Shown piece by piece: positions 54,666 through 63,253 of a stretch of 64,000 bases of DNA. The position numbers and the translations under genes were made by a program. The notes beneath the pieces are model-generated. The model was not told where the DNA came from. It worked only from the letters and a program-made list of their open reading frames with translations, and ran no database searches. Positions within the stretch are counted from its first letter, which is position 1, and each line of letters opens with the position of its first letter. The DNA comes from Methylobacterium sp. J-068 (GTDB lineage Bacteria > Pseudomonadota > Alphaproteobacteria > Rhizobiales > Beijerinckiaceae), in assembly GCF_022829445.1 (NCBI RefSeq), contig NZ_JAKSXY010000078.1, positions 32,048 through 96,047 of the forward strand. Direction: 5' to 3'.

Positions 54666-55247
54666 TCAGCCGCCCGCGGCCTCGCCCTGCGCCTGGAACA
54701 GCGCGACGCGCAGGTCCTTCGCCTCGTAGATGCGGGTGCCGTCGGCCTCGAGCCAGCCATCCGCGATGCCGAGCACCAGCTTGCCCAGGCGCACGCGCCT
54801 GATGTCGATGCCGTAGACGACCTTCGTCACCGTGGGCAGCACCTGATCCGTGAACTTGACCTCGCCGACTCCGAGCGCCCGCCCGCGTCCGGGGGCGCCG
54901 AGCCAGCCGAGGTGGAAGCCGACGAGCTGCCAGAGGGCATCGAGGCCGAGGCAGCCCGGCATCACCGGATCGTTCTTGAAGTGGCAGCCGAAGAACCAGA
55001 GGTCCGGGCGGATGTCGAATTCCGCCAGCACGTGACCCTTGCCGTGGGCGCCGCCCTCCGCGCCGATCGAGACGATGCGGTCGAACATCAGCATGGGCGG
55101 CAGCGGCAGCTGTGCGTTCCCGGCGCCGAACAGCTCGCCACGGCCGCAGGCGAGCAATTCCTCGTAGGAATAGTGCGAGGCCCGCTGGGGCACGGCGGTC
55201 GATGGGGTGGAGCCCGACGGTGCGTTCGAATCGGAAGCAGAAGCCAT
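54666..55247 (-). CDS. fabA: 3-hydroxydecanoyl-ACP dehydratase/isomerase (FabA)
   Basis: 193 residues. It dehydrates 3-hydroxydecanoyl-ACP and isomerises it, starting unsaturated fatty acid synthesis with FabB. Active-site His in [20 protein letters not shown] (~88) and Asp in LGLDALWQL (~103) are present, with [10 protein letters not shown] before them. The N-terminal ~25 residues are Ser/Pro-rich. It is divergent from irr; the intergenic region carries a promoter with an inverted repeat in its spacer. Confidence 0.95.
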   Translation of the reverse strand: MASASDSNAPSGSTPSTAVPQRASHYSYEELLACGRGELFGAGNAQLPLPPMLMFDRIVSIGAEGGAHGKGHVLAEFDIRPDLWFFGCHFKNDPVMPGCLGLDALWQLVGFHLGWLGAPGRGRALGVGEVKFTDQVLPTVTKVVYGIDIRRVRLGKLVLGIADGWLEADGTRIYEAKDLRVALFQAQGEAAGG

Positions 55248-55325
55248 GATGAGCGGATCGGTCCTCGAAATGAGTCTGCGGCCGCGCGGTGGCCCACCGG
55301 GCTCGACGGCGCGACAATCGGCGCC

Positions 55326-55353
55326 TCGTTAACACAGGGCCTGTGCGCCTCAA
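55326..55353 (-). promoter_or_regulatory. Candidate fabA promoter with operator-like inverted repeat in the spacer
   Basis: Minus strand TTGAGG (55353-55348), 16-base spacer, TAACGA (55331-55326). The inverted repeat CACAGG-n-CCTGTG (plus strand 55333-55345) lies inside the spacer, about 80 bp upstream of the fabA ATG. Confidence 0.45.
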
Positions 55354-55535
55354 AGCAGCACCGTGCAAACCCGGATTCGACACGCGGCGGGCGCGAGCCG
55401 AATTCGGCGAGACGGGCCGAAGGCCGGGGAGAACGTCCCGTTTCGCGCTCGGTTCAGGCCCCGGTATCCGGTGCATCGTCCCGTGCTGTCCGTCGCCCGC
55501 GAGGCCGGCGGTCCCGTGCCGGCGCGCCGTGCGGG

Positions 55536-55575
55536 TTGCGGTGGGCCGGGCGGTTCCGTATACTTGAGCGCTCAA
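55536..55575 (+). promoter_or_regulatory. irr promoter with 12-bp palindrome at the start site
   Basis: TTGCGG (55536-55541), 17-base spacer, TATACT (55559-55564), a good sigma-70-type pair. A perfect palindrome TTGAGCGCTCAA (55564-55575) begins at the last base of the -10 box and covers the expected start of transcription. It is a candidate operator, perhaps for autoregulation or for another regulator of iron or fatty acid genes. Confidence 0.6.
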
Positions 55576-55593
55576 TCTCTGTTTTTACGTGGG

Positions 55594-56118
55594 ATGTTCG
55601 TCAGCCCAATGTCCAACCTTCTGCCCTTGCAGGCCGTGCTGAACGCGCGGGCCTCCGTTCCTGCCGGCGATGCGGCCGCTGGTCGTCGCGGATGCCCGCT
55701 CTCGGATCTGCGTGATCGTCTGCGTCGGGCGGGCCTGCGTCCCACCCGCCAGCGCCTTTCCCTGGGGTGGCTGCTGTTCGGACGCGGCGATCGTCACCTC
55801 ACGGCGGAAATGCTCTACGACGAGGCGATGCGTGCCAAGGTGCCGGTCTCGCTGGCGACCGTCTACAACACCCTCCACCAGTTCACCGAGGCTGGCCTGC
55901 TCCGCCAACTCGCCCTCGACGGCTCGAAGGCGTATTTCGACACCAACCCGAGCGAGCACCACCACTTCTTCCTCGAGGACGAGGGACAGGTGATGGACAT
56001 GCCCGATTGCGGCATCACCGTCGATTCGCTCCCCGAGGCTCCCGAGGGCATGGAAATCGCCGGCGTCGAGGTCATCGTGCGCCTGCGCCGCCGCAGCCCG
56101 GTGGCCCGCAAGGCCTGA
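55594..56118 (+). CDS. irr: Irr iron-response regulator (Fur family)
   Basis: 174 residues. It is close to Bradyrhizobium Irr: RRGCPLSDLRDRLRRAGLRP and TRQRLSLGWLLFGRGDRHLT at the N-terminus, AEMLYDEAMRAKVPVSLATV next, and SEHHHFFLEDEG near residue 121. The Cys-Pro in GCPLSD (C34-P35) is the heme regulatory motif and the HHH cluster is the second heme site. Irr represses or activates iron genes according to heme status. It is divergent from fabA, a pairing conserved in Rhizobiales. ATG 55609 is an alternative start; a hairpin terminator follows. Confidence 0.95.
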   Translation: MFVSPMSNLLPLQAVLNARASVPAGDAAAGRRGCPLSDLRDRLRRAGLRPTRQRLSLGWLLFGRGDRHLTAEMLYDEAMRAKVPVSLATVYNTLHQFTEAGLLRQLALDGSKAYFDTNPSEHHHFFLEDEGQVMDMPDCGITVDSLPEAPEGMEIAGVEVIVRLRRRSPVARKA

Positions 56119-56147
56119 GCGCTTCCCGCGCGTGAGCGACCAGATCG

Positions 56148-56171
56148 AGGCCCGGGAAACCGGGCCTTTTT
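56148..56171 (+). terminator. Rho-independent terminator after irr
   Basis: AGGCCCGG pairs with CCGGGCCT across a GAAA tetraloop, followed by a run of T (56167-56171). It starts 30 bp after the irr stop and is the clearest intrinsic terminator in the window. Confidence 0.85.
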
Positions 56172-56296
56172 CATGGGCGCCGCGGTTCTCTGGCGCCTGA
56201 GCGCGTCGATCGGCGCGGCAACGATGGCTCGTCATCGGGGTTGTCGCTGGCCGGCTCGTCGTTCGCGCCGAGCCCCTCACTAAGAACCGGATCGGT

Positions 56297-56881
56297 ATGG
56301 CTCCCCATCGCATCGTCTGCGTCCGTCACGGCGAATCGACCTTCAACGCCGCCCACCGCCTCACGGGGCGTGATCCCGGTCACGTGGATGCCCGGCTCAC
56401 CGAGCGCGGATTGGCTCAGGTGCGGGCGGCGCGCGCGGCCCTGCACGGCATCCCGTTCGATCTCGTGGTGACCTCACCGCTGACCCGGGCGATCCAGACC
56501 ACCCAGGGCATCTTCGGCGACCATCCGAGCCGCCCGCGCATCCTCGTCGAGGTGCTGCACCGGGAATGCCAGGAGAGCAGTTGCGACGTCGGCCGCGCGG
56601 CCTCGATCCTGGCCACCGAGTTTCCCGATGTCGCGGTCGACCACCTGCCGGAGATCTGGTGGCACGCCGAGGGCGAGCCCGATGCGAGCGGCGTGCATAT
56701 CGAGCCGCGCCCCCTCTTCGATGCCCGCGTCATCGGCTTTCGCGACTGGCTCGCGGCACGCCCCGAGCGCAGTATCGCGGTGGTCGGCCACGGGACGTTC
56801 TTCTTTCACCTGACCGGAACCTGGCTCGACAATTGTCAGACCGTGGAGTTCGATCCGGCCGCCGTGCCCGTCCACGCCTGA
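56297..56881 (+). CDS. Histidine phosphatase family protein
   Basis: 194 residues. RHG motif in IVCVRHGESTFNAAHRLTGRDPG (residues ~6-28) with the nucleophilic His, VTSPLTRAIQTTQG, an acid region near EVLHRECQ and the second catalytic His in VVGHGTFFFHLTG. These phosphatases act on phosphoprotein, sugar or nucleotide substrates; the target is not known. Convergent with the 56889 gene after 7 bases. Confidence 0.88.
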   Translation: MAPHRIVCVRHGESTFNAAHRLTGRDPGHVDARLTERGLAQVRAARAALHGIPFDLVVTSPLTRAIQTTQGIFGDHPSRPRILVEVLHRECQESSCDVGRAASILATEFPDVAVDHLPEIWWHAEGEPDASGVHIEPRPLFDARVIGFRDWLAARPERSIAVVGHGTFFFHLTGTWLDNCQTVEFDPAAVPVHA

Positions 56882-56888
56882 ACGGGCC

Positions 56889-57602
56889 TCAGCCCGGCCC
56901 GGCGCGGGCGGCGTCTAGGCGTCGCCGCGCCAGGTCGGTGTCGATCGCGGGCGCCCCGCCTCCGAGTTCGAGCGCCTCGTCGAGGATCGCCGCCGCGGCG
57001 GCCCAGCTGCCCTCCACGAACGGAGCCACGCCTTCCGCGACCTCCGCGGCGCAGCGTGCATCCGTGAATGCCGCCACGGCCGCCGAGGCGGCGCGGGCCA
57101 CCGCCGAGGCGCGGGCTCCCTGTACCCATCTGCCCCGTTGCGAGGCGGCCTGAGCCCTGGCTCCGCCTTCCCACGCGGCGGTTCGGGCCGCCGCCAGGGC
57201 GGCCTGCGCGTCACGGGCGCCCTCGCAGCGGGCGGCGAGGGCGGGCAGGCCGGCATGGTCGAGGAGTGGGGGCAGGAGCCGCTGGACGCTCGCCTGCGCC
57301 AGGAACTTCACGCGCGCCGCCTCGATCGCGGGCGCGTCGGCCGAGCCGGCGAGGCGCAGCACGAAGGCCATCAGCCGGGGCCGCTCAGCATCCGGCATGG
57401 CATCGTTCAGCCCGAGGGCGTAGGCGGCGAGGGGGCGCGAGAAGCAGGGCGGGCACTCGGCCGAGGCGCGGATCGCCCGGTAGGGCAAGCCGGCGGCGAC
57501 GATGGCGGCCTCGTTGATGCAGGTGCCGCCGTCCGGGCCGGGAAAATCATGTGAGCCGGCGAGGAGCCGCCAGTTCAGGATGTGCTCGAAGCCCGCCGCC
57601 AT
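56889..57602 (-). CDS. Conserved protein of unknown function with Cys motifs
   Basis: 237 residues, no signal or membrane segment. The N-terminus is SHDFPGPDGGTCINEAAIVA and RAIRASAECPPCFSRPLAAYALGLND. Conserved-looking Cys in GGTCINEAA (C28) plus a CPPC pair near residue 50 suggest a metal site or redox function. The C-terminal half is very Ala-rich and helical. I recall similar sequences in other Rhizobiales but no named family. Repeats of 13 bp lie just beyond its start codon. Confidence 0.7.
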   Translation of the reverse strand: MAAGFEHILNWRLLAGSHDFPGPDGGTCINEAAIVAAGLPYRAIRASAECPPCFSRPLAAYALGLNDAMPDAERPRLMAFVLRLAGSADAPAIEAARVKFLAQASVQRLLPPLLDHAGLPALAARCEGARDAQAALAAARTAAWEGGARAQAASQRGRWVQGARASAVARAASAAVAAFTDARCAAEVAEGVAPFVEGSWAAAAAILDEALELGGGAPAIDTDLARRRLDAARAGPG

Positions 57603-57653
57603 GCGTCACGCTCTCCCCGTCATCGGAGAGGCAGACTGGCACGGCCCGAGCGG

Positions 57654-57702
57654 CTTGGCGAGGAAACTTGGCGAGGAAACTTGGCGAGGAAACTCGGCGA
57701 GG
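57654..57702. repeat. 13-bp tandem repeat, ~3.8 copies
   Basis: CTTGGCGAGGAAA occurs at 57654, 57667 and 57680, with a partial fourth copy (CTCGGCGAGG) from 57693. It fills most of the gap between the 56889 gene and the RcnA-like gene. Confidence 0.85.
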
Positions 57703-57716
57703 CGACCGGCGGGCGG

Positions 57717-58721
57717 TCAGCCGCCGAGGTCGGCCGCGAGCCCGGCCAGCATGGCGAGCCCGAGCACCAGCACGAAGGCGCCCGCGAGCAATTCGAGGCC
57801 GCCGATCGCGCGTGCGCCGGTCCGGCCCCGTCCGCCCGCGAGCCGCAGGGCCAGGGCCTTGGCGAAGACCGCGAGGCTGGCCAGCGCACCCGTGGTCAGG
57901 GCCGTGCCGAGCGCCATGGCGAAGGTCGCCGCGATGCCGGCGGCGAGCAGGCCCTGCGAGGCGGAGAAGACGAGGATCAGGACCGCGCCGGCACAGGGGC
58001 GCGTCCCGGCCGCCAGCACGATGCCGGCCCGCTCGCGCCACGTGGTGAGGCGGCTCATGGCCGCCGCGTCGGTGAGGTGGACATGCCCGCAACCCGGCGC
58101 GCAGACCGCGTCCCCCGTGCCGGCCAGACGACCCGCCTTGCGCCAGGTCATGCCGAGGCCGAGGAGGGCCACGAGGGCGAAGCTCACGGTCTCGATCAGC
58201 GTGCCGGCGCGCGTCATGCCCGAGGCCGTGGCGCCGAGCACTAGGGTTCCGATGCCGACGAGGGCGATGGCGACCAGCGCCTGCAGCAGGGCGGCCGCGA
58301 AGCTCAAGGTGAAGCCACGCGTCAGGGCGCGCTCCCCGGCGACGATGTAGCCGGCGATCACCGCCTTGCCGTGGCCGGGCCCGGCGGCGTGGAAGACGCC
58401 GTAGGCGAAGCCGAGCAGCATCATCGGCCCCCAAGCGCCGTCCCGCTTCAGGCCCTGGACCGCGCCCTGGAGGCTGCGCGAAAAGCTCGATTGCAGGGCC
58501 AGGATCCAGCCCCCGAGCCCGCTCGCGGCCGGTGCCGCCTCGCGAAAGCCGATGCCGAAGGGCGAGCGTGGCGGCGGCGCCAGGCTGGGGCTCACCAACC
58601 AGGCCAACCCCGCGACGATCAGGGCCGCCACCAGCACGGCGGCCAGGGCGAGGAGCGCTTGGCAGATGACGGGCCGACCTGGACGGAGCCCGGCGGCTTC
58701 GAGCGCCGTGCCTACGGACAC
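57717..58721 (-). CDS. NicO/RcnA-family nickel/cobalt exporter
   Basis: 334 residues. About six membrane helices. The NicO hallmarks are GFAYGVFHAAGPGHGKAVIAGY near residue 100 and AGTRPCAGAVLILVFSASQG near 225. A loop with CAPGCGHVHLTD offers Cys/His metal ligands, as in RcnA-type exporters. The GTG start at 58721 overlaps the DUF1007 stop by 10 bases, so the pair is translationally coupled. Likely exports Ni(II) or Co(II), or less likely supplies metal for cobalamin or urease. Confidence 0.85.
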   Translation of the reverse strand: MSVGTALEAAGLRPGRPVICQALLALAAVLVAALIVAGLAWLVSPSLAPPPRSPFGIGFREAAPAASGLGGWILALQSSFSRSLQGAVQGLKRDGAWGPMMLLGFAYGVFHAAGPGHGKAVIAGYIVAGERALTRGFTLSFAAALLQALVAIALVGIGTLVLGATASGMTRAGTLIETVSFALVALLGLGMTWRKAGRLAGTGDAVCAPGCGHVHLTDAAAMSRLTTWRERAGIVLAAGTRPCAGAVLILVFSASQGLLAAGIAATFAMALGTALTTGALASLAVFAKALALRLAGGRGRTGARAIGGLELLAGAFVLVLGLAMLAGLAADLGG

Positions 58722-59392
58722 GCGACGATGATCCGGTTGGCGAACTGGAGCCCGTAATTCGAAGCCGAGGTCAGGGCCTCGAAGAAGGCTTCCGACATGC
58801 CGGGCTTGGCCTCCGCCGTTTTGCCCTCCGCAGGGTCGGCCTTTGGCCGGGTCACCGTGGCGGCGCAGCCGCTCGGCGCTCCGGAGAGGCGGGCGGCGTC
58901 GGTCCCTTCGGCGAGGTTGAACGAGACGAAGAAGGTCGGGTCGTAGACTTCGAGGGCCGTCACGCCGCGCCCCTGCGCCACCGGCGCCTTCAGGGGCAGG
59001 AGGAAGCTTAGAGTCAGCTTGTCGCCCTCCATGGCCATGCGCGGCTCGGTCGGATCGGCGAAGGCCTGCTCCTTGCCACCCACTTTCAGCTTGGTGAAGT
59101 AGGCGAATTCGGCGAGATTCGTGGTGTTCTCGGCGGCCAAGCCGGCGAGCTCGTCCGGCGTCAGCTTGCCGTCCTTGTTCGTGTCCAGCCCCTGGGTCAC
59201 GAAGGCCGAGTAGGACGCGTCGAAGGTCCAGGCGTGTCGGATACCCGTGACCCGACCGCCCTCGCCATAGGCGATCTCGGCCTTCGTCGTCACCCAGACA
59301 TGCGGATGGGCCCGCGCGGGGGCTGCGAGGCACGCGGCTGCGAGCGCCAGCCCGAGGGCCGTCAGGATGCGGGAGGGCGACGCGATCGACAT
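58712..59392 (-). CDS. DUF1007-family periplasmic protein
   Basis: 226 residues with signal (ILTALGLALAAACLAAPARA) followed by HPHVWVTTKAEIAYGEG, the exact DUF1007 opening with N-terminal His-x-His. GLDTNKDGKLTPDELAGLA resembles an EF-hand and IRHAWTFDASYSAFVTQG is typical. DUF1007 proteins are partners of NicO transporters and are proposed to collect metal in the periplasm. It is the first gene of this pair. Confidence 0.9.
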   Translation of the reverse strand: MSIASPSRILTALGLALAAACLAAPARAHPHVWVTTKAEIAYGEGGRVTGIRHAWTFDASYSAFVTQGLDTNKDGKLTPDELAGLAAENTTNLAEFAYFTKLKVGGKEQAFADPTEPRMAMEGDKLTLSFLLPLKAPVAQGRGVTALEVYDPTFFVSFNLAEGTDAARLSGAPSGCAATVTRPKADPAEGKTAEAKPGMSEAFFEALTSASNYGLQFANRIIVACP

Positions 59393-59431
59393 GGCGCGGG
59401 ACGCTCGCGGCTCAGGATGAACAAAACGTAA

Positions 59432-59462
59432 AGCGGCGCCGTCCCCAGGAGGCGGCGCCGCT
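59432..59462 (-). terminator. Stem-loop after the 59545 gene
   Basis: A 10-bp stem (AGCGGCGCCG / CGGCGCCGCT) with an 11-base loop; on the minus strand it is followed by TTTACGTTTTG. It lies between the small secreted protein gene and the DUF1007 gene, so it probably terminates the former. Confidence 0.65.
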
Positions 59463-59544
59463 CGATGTGTCTCGTTCCAGTTGGGCGAAAGCGAGGCGTT
59501 CGCAGGCCCGCGCCGGATCCGGGCTCGTGATCGGGATCCGGCGA

Positions 59545-59883
59545 TCAGTCGGCCGAAGCGACGTCGACCCGGTTGCCACGGCGCGAGAACGCGATGGTGG
59601 TCTCGCGGCCGTCGGCGCCCAGAACGCCCGGAACGGAGAGATGCACGGTCTGGTTCGCGTTGAGGGTCGTGATCATCCGGATCACCTGCGGGGTGTCCGA
59701 GCCGGAATTCACGGAGGCCAGCGTCGCGACCACGCGGTAGCCGTCCTGAGTCTCGGTGTAATAGGCCGAGCCGCGGAAGGAGGCGAGATCGATGCTGGTC
59801 GCACGCGCGACCTGCAATTCGGTGGCGAGCGCCGGCGCCGTCGCGAGCGTGGCGGCGAGGAAGGCGAGGGGGAGTGCGCGCAT
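59545..59883 (-). CDS. Small secreted protein, unknown function
   Basis: 112 residues. Signal MRALPLAFLAATLATAPALA, then a short beta-rich mature part: TELQVARATSIDLASFRGSA, YYTETQDGYRVVATLASV and TVHLSVPGVLGADGRETTIA. Not recognised. ATG 59883 fits the signal peptide and has AGGACA as ribosome site. It is followed by a hairpin terminator, so it is probably monocistronic. Confidence 0.75.
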   Translation of the reverse strand: MRALPLAFLAATLATAPALATELQVARATSIDLASFRGSAYYTETQDGYRVVATLASVNSGSDTPQVIRMITTLNANQTVHLSVPGVLGADGRETTIAFSRRGNRVDVASAD

Positions 59884-60190
59884 CGGGGTGTCCTGTCCGG
59901 TTACTGTCCGCCGGGAGCGCCCGTTCGGAGAGCCGGTATCACCGGGAGACCCGAAGATGGCCGAGAAATGCTGCGCTGCGAAGAGGCTCATTTTGCATTG
60001 CAATGGCGCTCTGCGAGCATGGCTCGGCTAAAATAATCTTTGAGTCATGCAAAATAAGCTTGAATCAGGTGGTTGCGAGCGGTTTCCGACGTTCGATCGG
60101 CTCGATCAGGATGACACCGTCCGGATTGTCCGCTGATCTTGTGCGATGCGGCAAGCGGCGGGATCAGGCCCGCCGGGCCGGCATCGCGAT
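59884..60190. other. Gene-free stretch with AT-richer island
   Basis: About 307 bases upstream of the small secreted protein gene and past the end of ccmH. The island at about 59985-60070 is AT-richer and has an inverted repeat TTGCA-n-TGCAA (59993-60003). A 24-codon frame at 59957 was considered and rejected. Confidence 0.5.
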
Positions 60191-60661
60191 TCAATCGCGG
60201 CGCGTGAGTGCGGCGATCTCCGCTTGCTCGGCCGGGCTCAACCCCTGCGGCGATGGCCCGACACGACGGCGCGACAGTCGCCAGAGCCCGAACAGCCCGA
60301 GGCCCACCACCGCGACCGGCGTCAGCCAGAGGAGCAGGGTATGCAGGGCGAAGACCGGGCGCAGCAGCACGTACTCGCCGTAGCGGCCGACGACGTAGGC
60401 CTGCACCTGCGCGTCGTCGTCGCCGGCCCGGAGGCGTTCCCGCACGATGAGGCGCAGGTCCCGGGCGAGCGGCGCGTCCGAATCGTCGATGGACTGGTTC
60501 TGGCAGACGAGGCAGCGCAGGCCGGCGGAGATGTCGCGCGCCCGCGCCTCCATCACCGGGTCCTTCAGGACCTCGTCCGGCTGTACCGCGCTGGCCCCCC
60601 CCGAGGCGGCGAGCACGAGGCTCAGCGCCAGGGCGGCGCGGGCCCCCAGGAGCCGGGTCAT
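60191..60661 (-). CDS. ccmH: Cytochrome c maturation protein CcmH (CycL)
   Basis: 156 residues. Signal (RAALALSLVLAASGGASA), then the LRCLVCQNQSIDDSDAPLA motif (LRCxxC, about residue 48) that reduces apocytochrome thiols for heme attachment, and a C-terminal membrane helix (LHTLLLWLTPVAVVGLGLFGLW). It is overlapped by ccmF through ATGA (60658-60661), so the two are coupled. Confidence 0.94.
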   Translation of the reverse strand: MTRLLGARAALALSLVLAASGGASAVQPDEVLKDPVMEARARDISAGLRCLVCQNQSIDDSDAPLARDLRLIVRERLRAGDDDAQVQAYVVGRYGEYVLLRPVFALHTLLLWLTPVAVVGLGLFGLWRLSRRRVGPSPQGLSPAEQAEIAALTRRD

Positions 60662-62661
60662 TCAGCGGGGGCCATGCCTGGGGGGAGCGCTTTCGCCCTG
60701 GCCCGCGCGGGAGCGCCGACGCGCATGCGCCGGTCGGTGAGCGAGACGGCCCCGCCCAGCGCCATCACCACGGCCCCGAGCCAGATCAGCAGGACGAGCG
60801 GCTTGTAGTAGAGGCGCAGGCCGATGGCGCCTTCCGGCAGCACCTCGCCGAGACTGGCATAGACCTGACTCACTCCGACCGTCAGGAGGCCGGATTCCGT
60901 CACCGTCATCTTGCGGCTCGGATAGAAGCGCTTGCCCGTCTCCACGGTCCCGACGAAGTCGCCGCCCGCGTTGCGGATGGTGAGGAAGGCCGTGGTCTCG
61001 GAATAGTTCTCGCCGGCGCGGGGCCCGACCCGGTCGAGGGTCGCCACATAGGGGCCGGAGGCGAGCGTCTCGCCGGGCTTCAGGGTCTTCAGCCCTTCCG
61101 TGGCCCAGCCCTGGGCGGCGATGCCGAGCACCACCACGCCGACGCCCGCATGGGCCAGCGCCGTGCCCCAGGCCGAGCGCGGCAGGCCGGCGGCGCGGCG
61201 CCAGATCGCGGCCGCCCCCCGGGCCCGGCTGGCGCCGTAGCCGCGGGCGCGCGAGACGATCTCCATCACGGAGCCGACCACGAGATAGGCGCCGAGACCG
61301 ATGCCGACGGGCGCCATCATCGGTCCGCCCCAGGTCAGCGCCAGCACGGCGAGGCCGATCACCAGCGCGATGGCCAGCGCCGCGAACAGGCGCTGCGTGG
61401 CCGCGTGCACGTCGCCGCGCTTCCAGGCCAGGGTCTGGCCGAAGGGCACGATCAGGAGCAGCGGGATCGCCAGCGGAACGAAGGTGTAGTTGAAGAAGGG
61501 CGGCCCGACCGAGATCTTCTCGGCCGTCAGCATTTCCAGGAACAGCGGGTAGAGCGTGCCCACGAACACGGTGGCGCAGGCGGCTGCCAGGAACAGGTTG
61601 TTCATCACCAGCGCGCCCTCGCGCGAGATCGGCGCGAAGATACCGCCCTGGCGCAGCATCGGTGCCCGCCAGGCGAACAGCGTGAACGAGCCGCCGATGA
61701 ACAGGATCAGGATGGCGAGGATGAACACGCCGCGCGTCGGATCGGTGGCGAAGGTGTGGACCGAGGTCAGCACGCCGGAACGCACGATGAAGGTGCCGAG
61801 TAGGGAGAGCGAGAAGGTGAGGATGGCGAGCAGGACGGTCCAGACCTTCAGCGCGTCGCGCTTCTCCATCACCACGGTGGAGTGCAGGAGCGCGGTGCCG
61901 GCGAGCCAGGGCATCAGCGAGGCGTTCTCGACCGGGTCCCAGAACCACCAGCCACCCCAGCCGAGCTCGTAATAGGCCCAGTACGAGCCCATCGCGATGC
62001 CGAGGGTGAGGAAGCTCCAGGCGGTGAGGGTCCAGGGCCGCACGGCCCGGGCCCAGACGGCGTCGATGCGTCCCTCGATCAGCGCCGCGATGGCGAAGGC
62101 GAAGGTGATCGAGAAGCCGACATAGCCGACGTAGAGCAGCGGCGGATGCACTGCGAGGCCGAAATCCTGAAGCAGCGGGTTGAGGTCGTTGCCCTCCGCC
62201 GGGGCCGGGTTCACCCGCGTGAAGGGGTTCGAGGTCGTGATGATGAACAGCACGAACACGAAGGTGATCAGGCCCTGCACCGCCAGGGTGTTGGCCCGCA
62301 GGGTCGGCGGCACGGATTCGCGCGCGACCGCCACCAGCGCCCCGAACAGGGCGAGGATGAGCACCCAGAGCAGCATCGAGCCCTCGTGGTTCCCCCACAC
62401 GCCGGAGAGCTTGTAGAGGAAGGGCTTCGTCGTGTGCGAGTTCTCGATGACGTTGAGGACCGAGAAGTCCGAGGTGGCGTGGGCGTAGGTCAGCGCGCCG
62501 AACGAGAACAGGATGCAGGCGAAGGCGCCGAGGGCCGCCGGCGTCGCGACGGCCCGCAGGGCCTGGTCGCCCGAGCGCGCGGCCCAGACCGGCATCACCG
62601 CCTGGACCAGGGACAGGGCGAGCGCCAGCGCCAGCGCGAAGTGGCCGACCTCGATCAGCAA
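60658..62661 (-). CDS. ccmF: Heme lyase subunit CcmF (CycK)
   Basis: 667 residues with about 14 membrane helices. The WWD motif is GWGGWWFWDPVENASLMPWL near residue 230, and conserved His in GVWGNHEGSMLLWVL (~93) fits the heme-binding pattern. It joins heme to apocytochrome c with CcmH and CcmI. Translation starts at TTG 62661, supported by the strong GGAAGGA site upstream. The start is 61 bp downstream of ccmE, the stop overlaps ccmH. Confidence 0.96.
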   Translation of the reverse strand: MLIEVGHFALALALALSLVQAVMPVWAARSGDQALRAVATPAALGAFACILFSFGALTYAHATSDFSVLNVIENSHTTKPFLYKLSGVWGNHEGSMLLWVLILALFGALVAVARESVPPTLRANTLAVQGLITFVFVLFIITTSNPFTRVNPAPAEGNDLNPLLQDFGLAVHPPLLYVGYVGFSITFAFAIAALIEGRIDAVWARAVRPWTLTAWSFLTLGIAMGSYWAYYELGWGGWWFWDPVENASLMPWLAGTALLHSTVVMEKRDALKVWTVLLAILTFSLSLLGTFIVRSGVLTSVHTFATDPTRGVFILAILILFIGGSFTLFAWRAPMLRQGGIFAPISREGALVMNNLFLAAACATVFVGTLYPLFLEMLTAEKISVGPPFFNYTFVPLAIPLLLIVPFGQTLAWKRGDVHAATQRLFAALAIALVIGLAVLALTWGGPMMAPVGIGLGAYLVVGSVMEIVSRARGYGASRARGAAAIWRRAAGLPRSAWGTALAHAGVGVVVLGIAAQGWATEGLKTLKPGETLASGPYVATLDRVGPRAGENYSETTAFLTIRNAGGDFVGTVETGKRFYPSRKMTVTESGLLTVGVSQVYASLGEVLPEGAIGLRLYYKPLVLLIWLGAVVMALGGAVSLTDRRMRVGAPARARAKALPPGMAPAE

Positions 62662-62722
62662 GGCGGGATGTCCTTCCGGTTGGAGATCTGCGGGTTGACG
62701 ATGAGCCGGTTCGATCTGCGCA

Positions 62723-63253
62723 TCATCGCTCGCTGCGTTGACCGAGGGTCTTGTCGCTCGTGGGTGTCTTCACGTCCGATGCCTTGGCTTCGGACGCGGT
62801 GGCCGCGCCGGTCATCCCCTTGCCTTCCTGCCAGCGCCCCTGCGCCTTCAGCGCGTCGGCGACCTCGCGCGGCATGTAGGACTCGTCGTGCTTGGCCAGC
62901 ACCGTGTCGGCGCGGAACACGCCGCCGGGCTGAAGCGTGCCCTCGGCGACCACGCCCTGGCCCTCGCGGAACAGGTCGGGCAGCAGGCCGCGATACTGAA
63001 CCTGGACGGTGGCGTTGGTGTCTGTCACCGAGAAGTCCACGGTCTGGTCCGGGCCGCGCTGGAGCGAGCCGTCCTTCACGAGGCCGCCGAGGCGGAAGCG
63101 CGTGCCGGGCGCGACGCCCTGGCTCGCGACCTCGGTGGGCGAACGGAAGAACACGATCGATCCGCTCATCGCCGACAGGATCAGGCCGAGCGCCAGGGCC
63201 AGCACGGCACCGCAGGCGGCGATCAGGATCAGGCGGCGGCTCTTGCGGGTCAC
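62723..63253 (-). CDS. ccmE: Heme chaperone CcmE (CycJ)
   Basis: 176 residues from GTG 63253 ([15 protein letters not shown]). One N-terminal membrane anchor, the OB-fold body with [35 protein letters not shown] and the heme-binding His in [13 protein letters not shown] (~130). It carries heme from the CcmABCD complex to CcmF. The GTG is chosen because it begins just before the anchor; an ATG 120 bases upstream would add a Pro-rich leader. The C-terminal tail is Lys/Ser-rich. Confidence 0.93.
   Translation of the reverse strand: MTRKSRRLILIAACGAVLALALGLILSAMSGSIVFFRSPTEVASQGVAPGTRFRLGGLVKDGSLQRGPDQTVDFSVTDTNATVQVQYRGLLPDLFREGQGVVAEGTLQPGGVFRADTVLAKHDESYMPREVADALKAQGRWQEGKGMTGAATASEAKASDVKTPTSDKTLGQRSER

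Noticed and set aside
59957..60031. 24-codon frame MAEKCCAAKRLIL... with a GGGAGA site
   Set aside because: Too short, no promoter or conservation evidence, and it lies in the upstream region of the minus-strand secreted protein gene.
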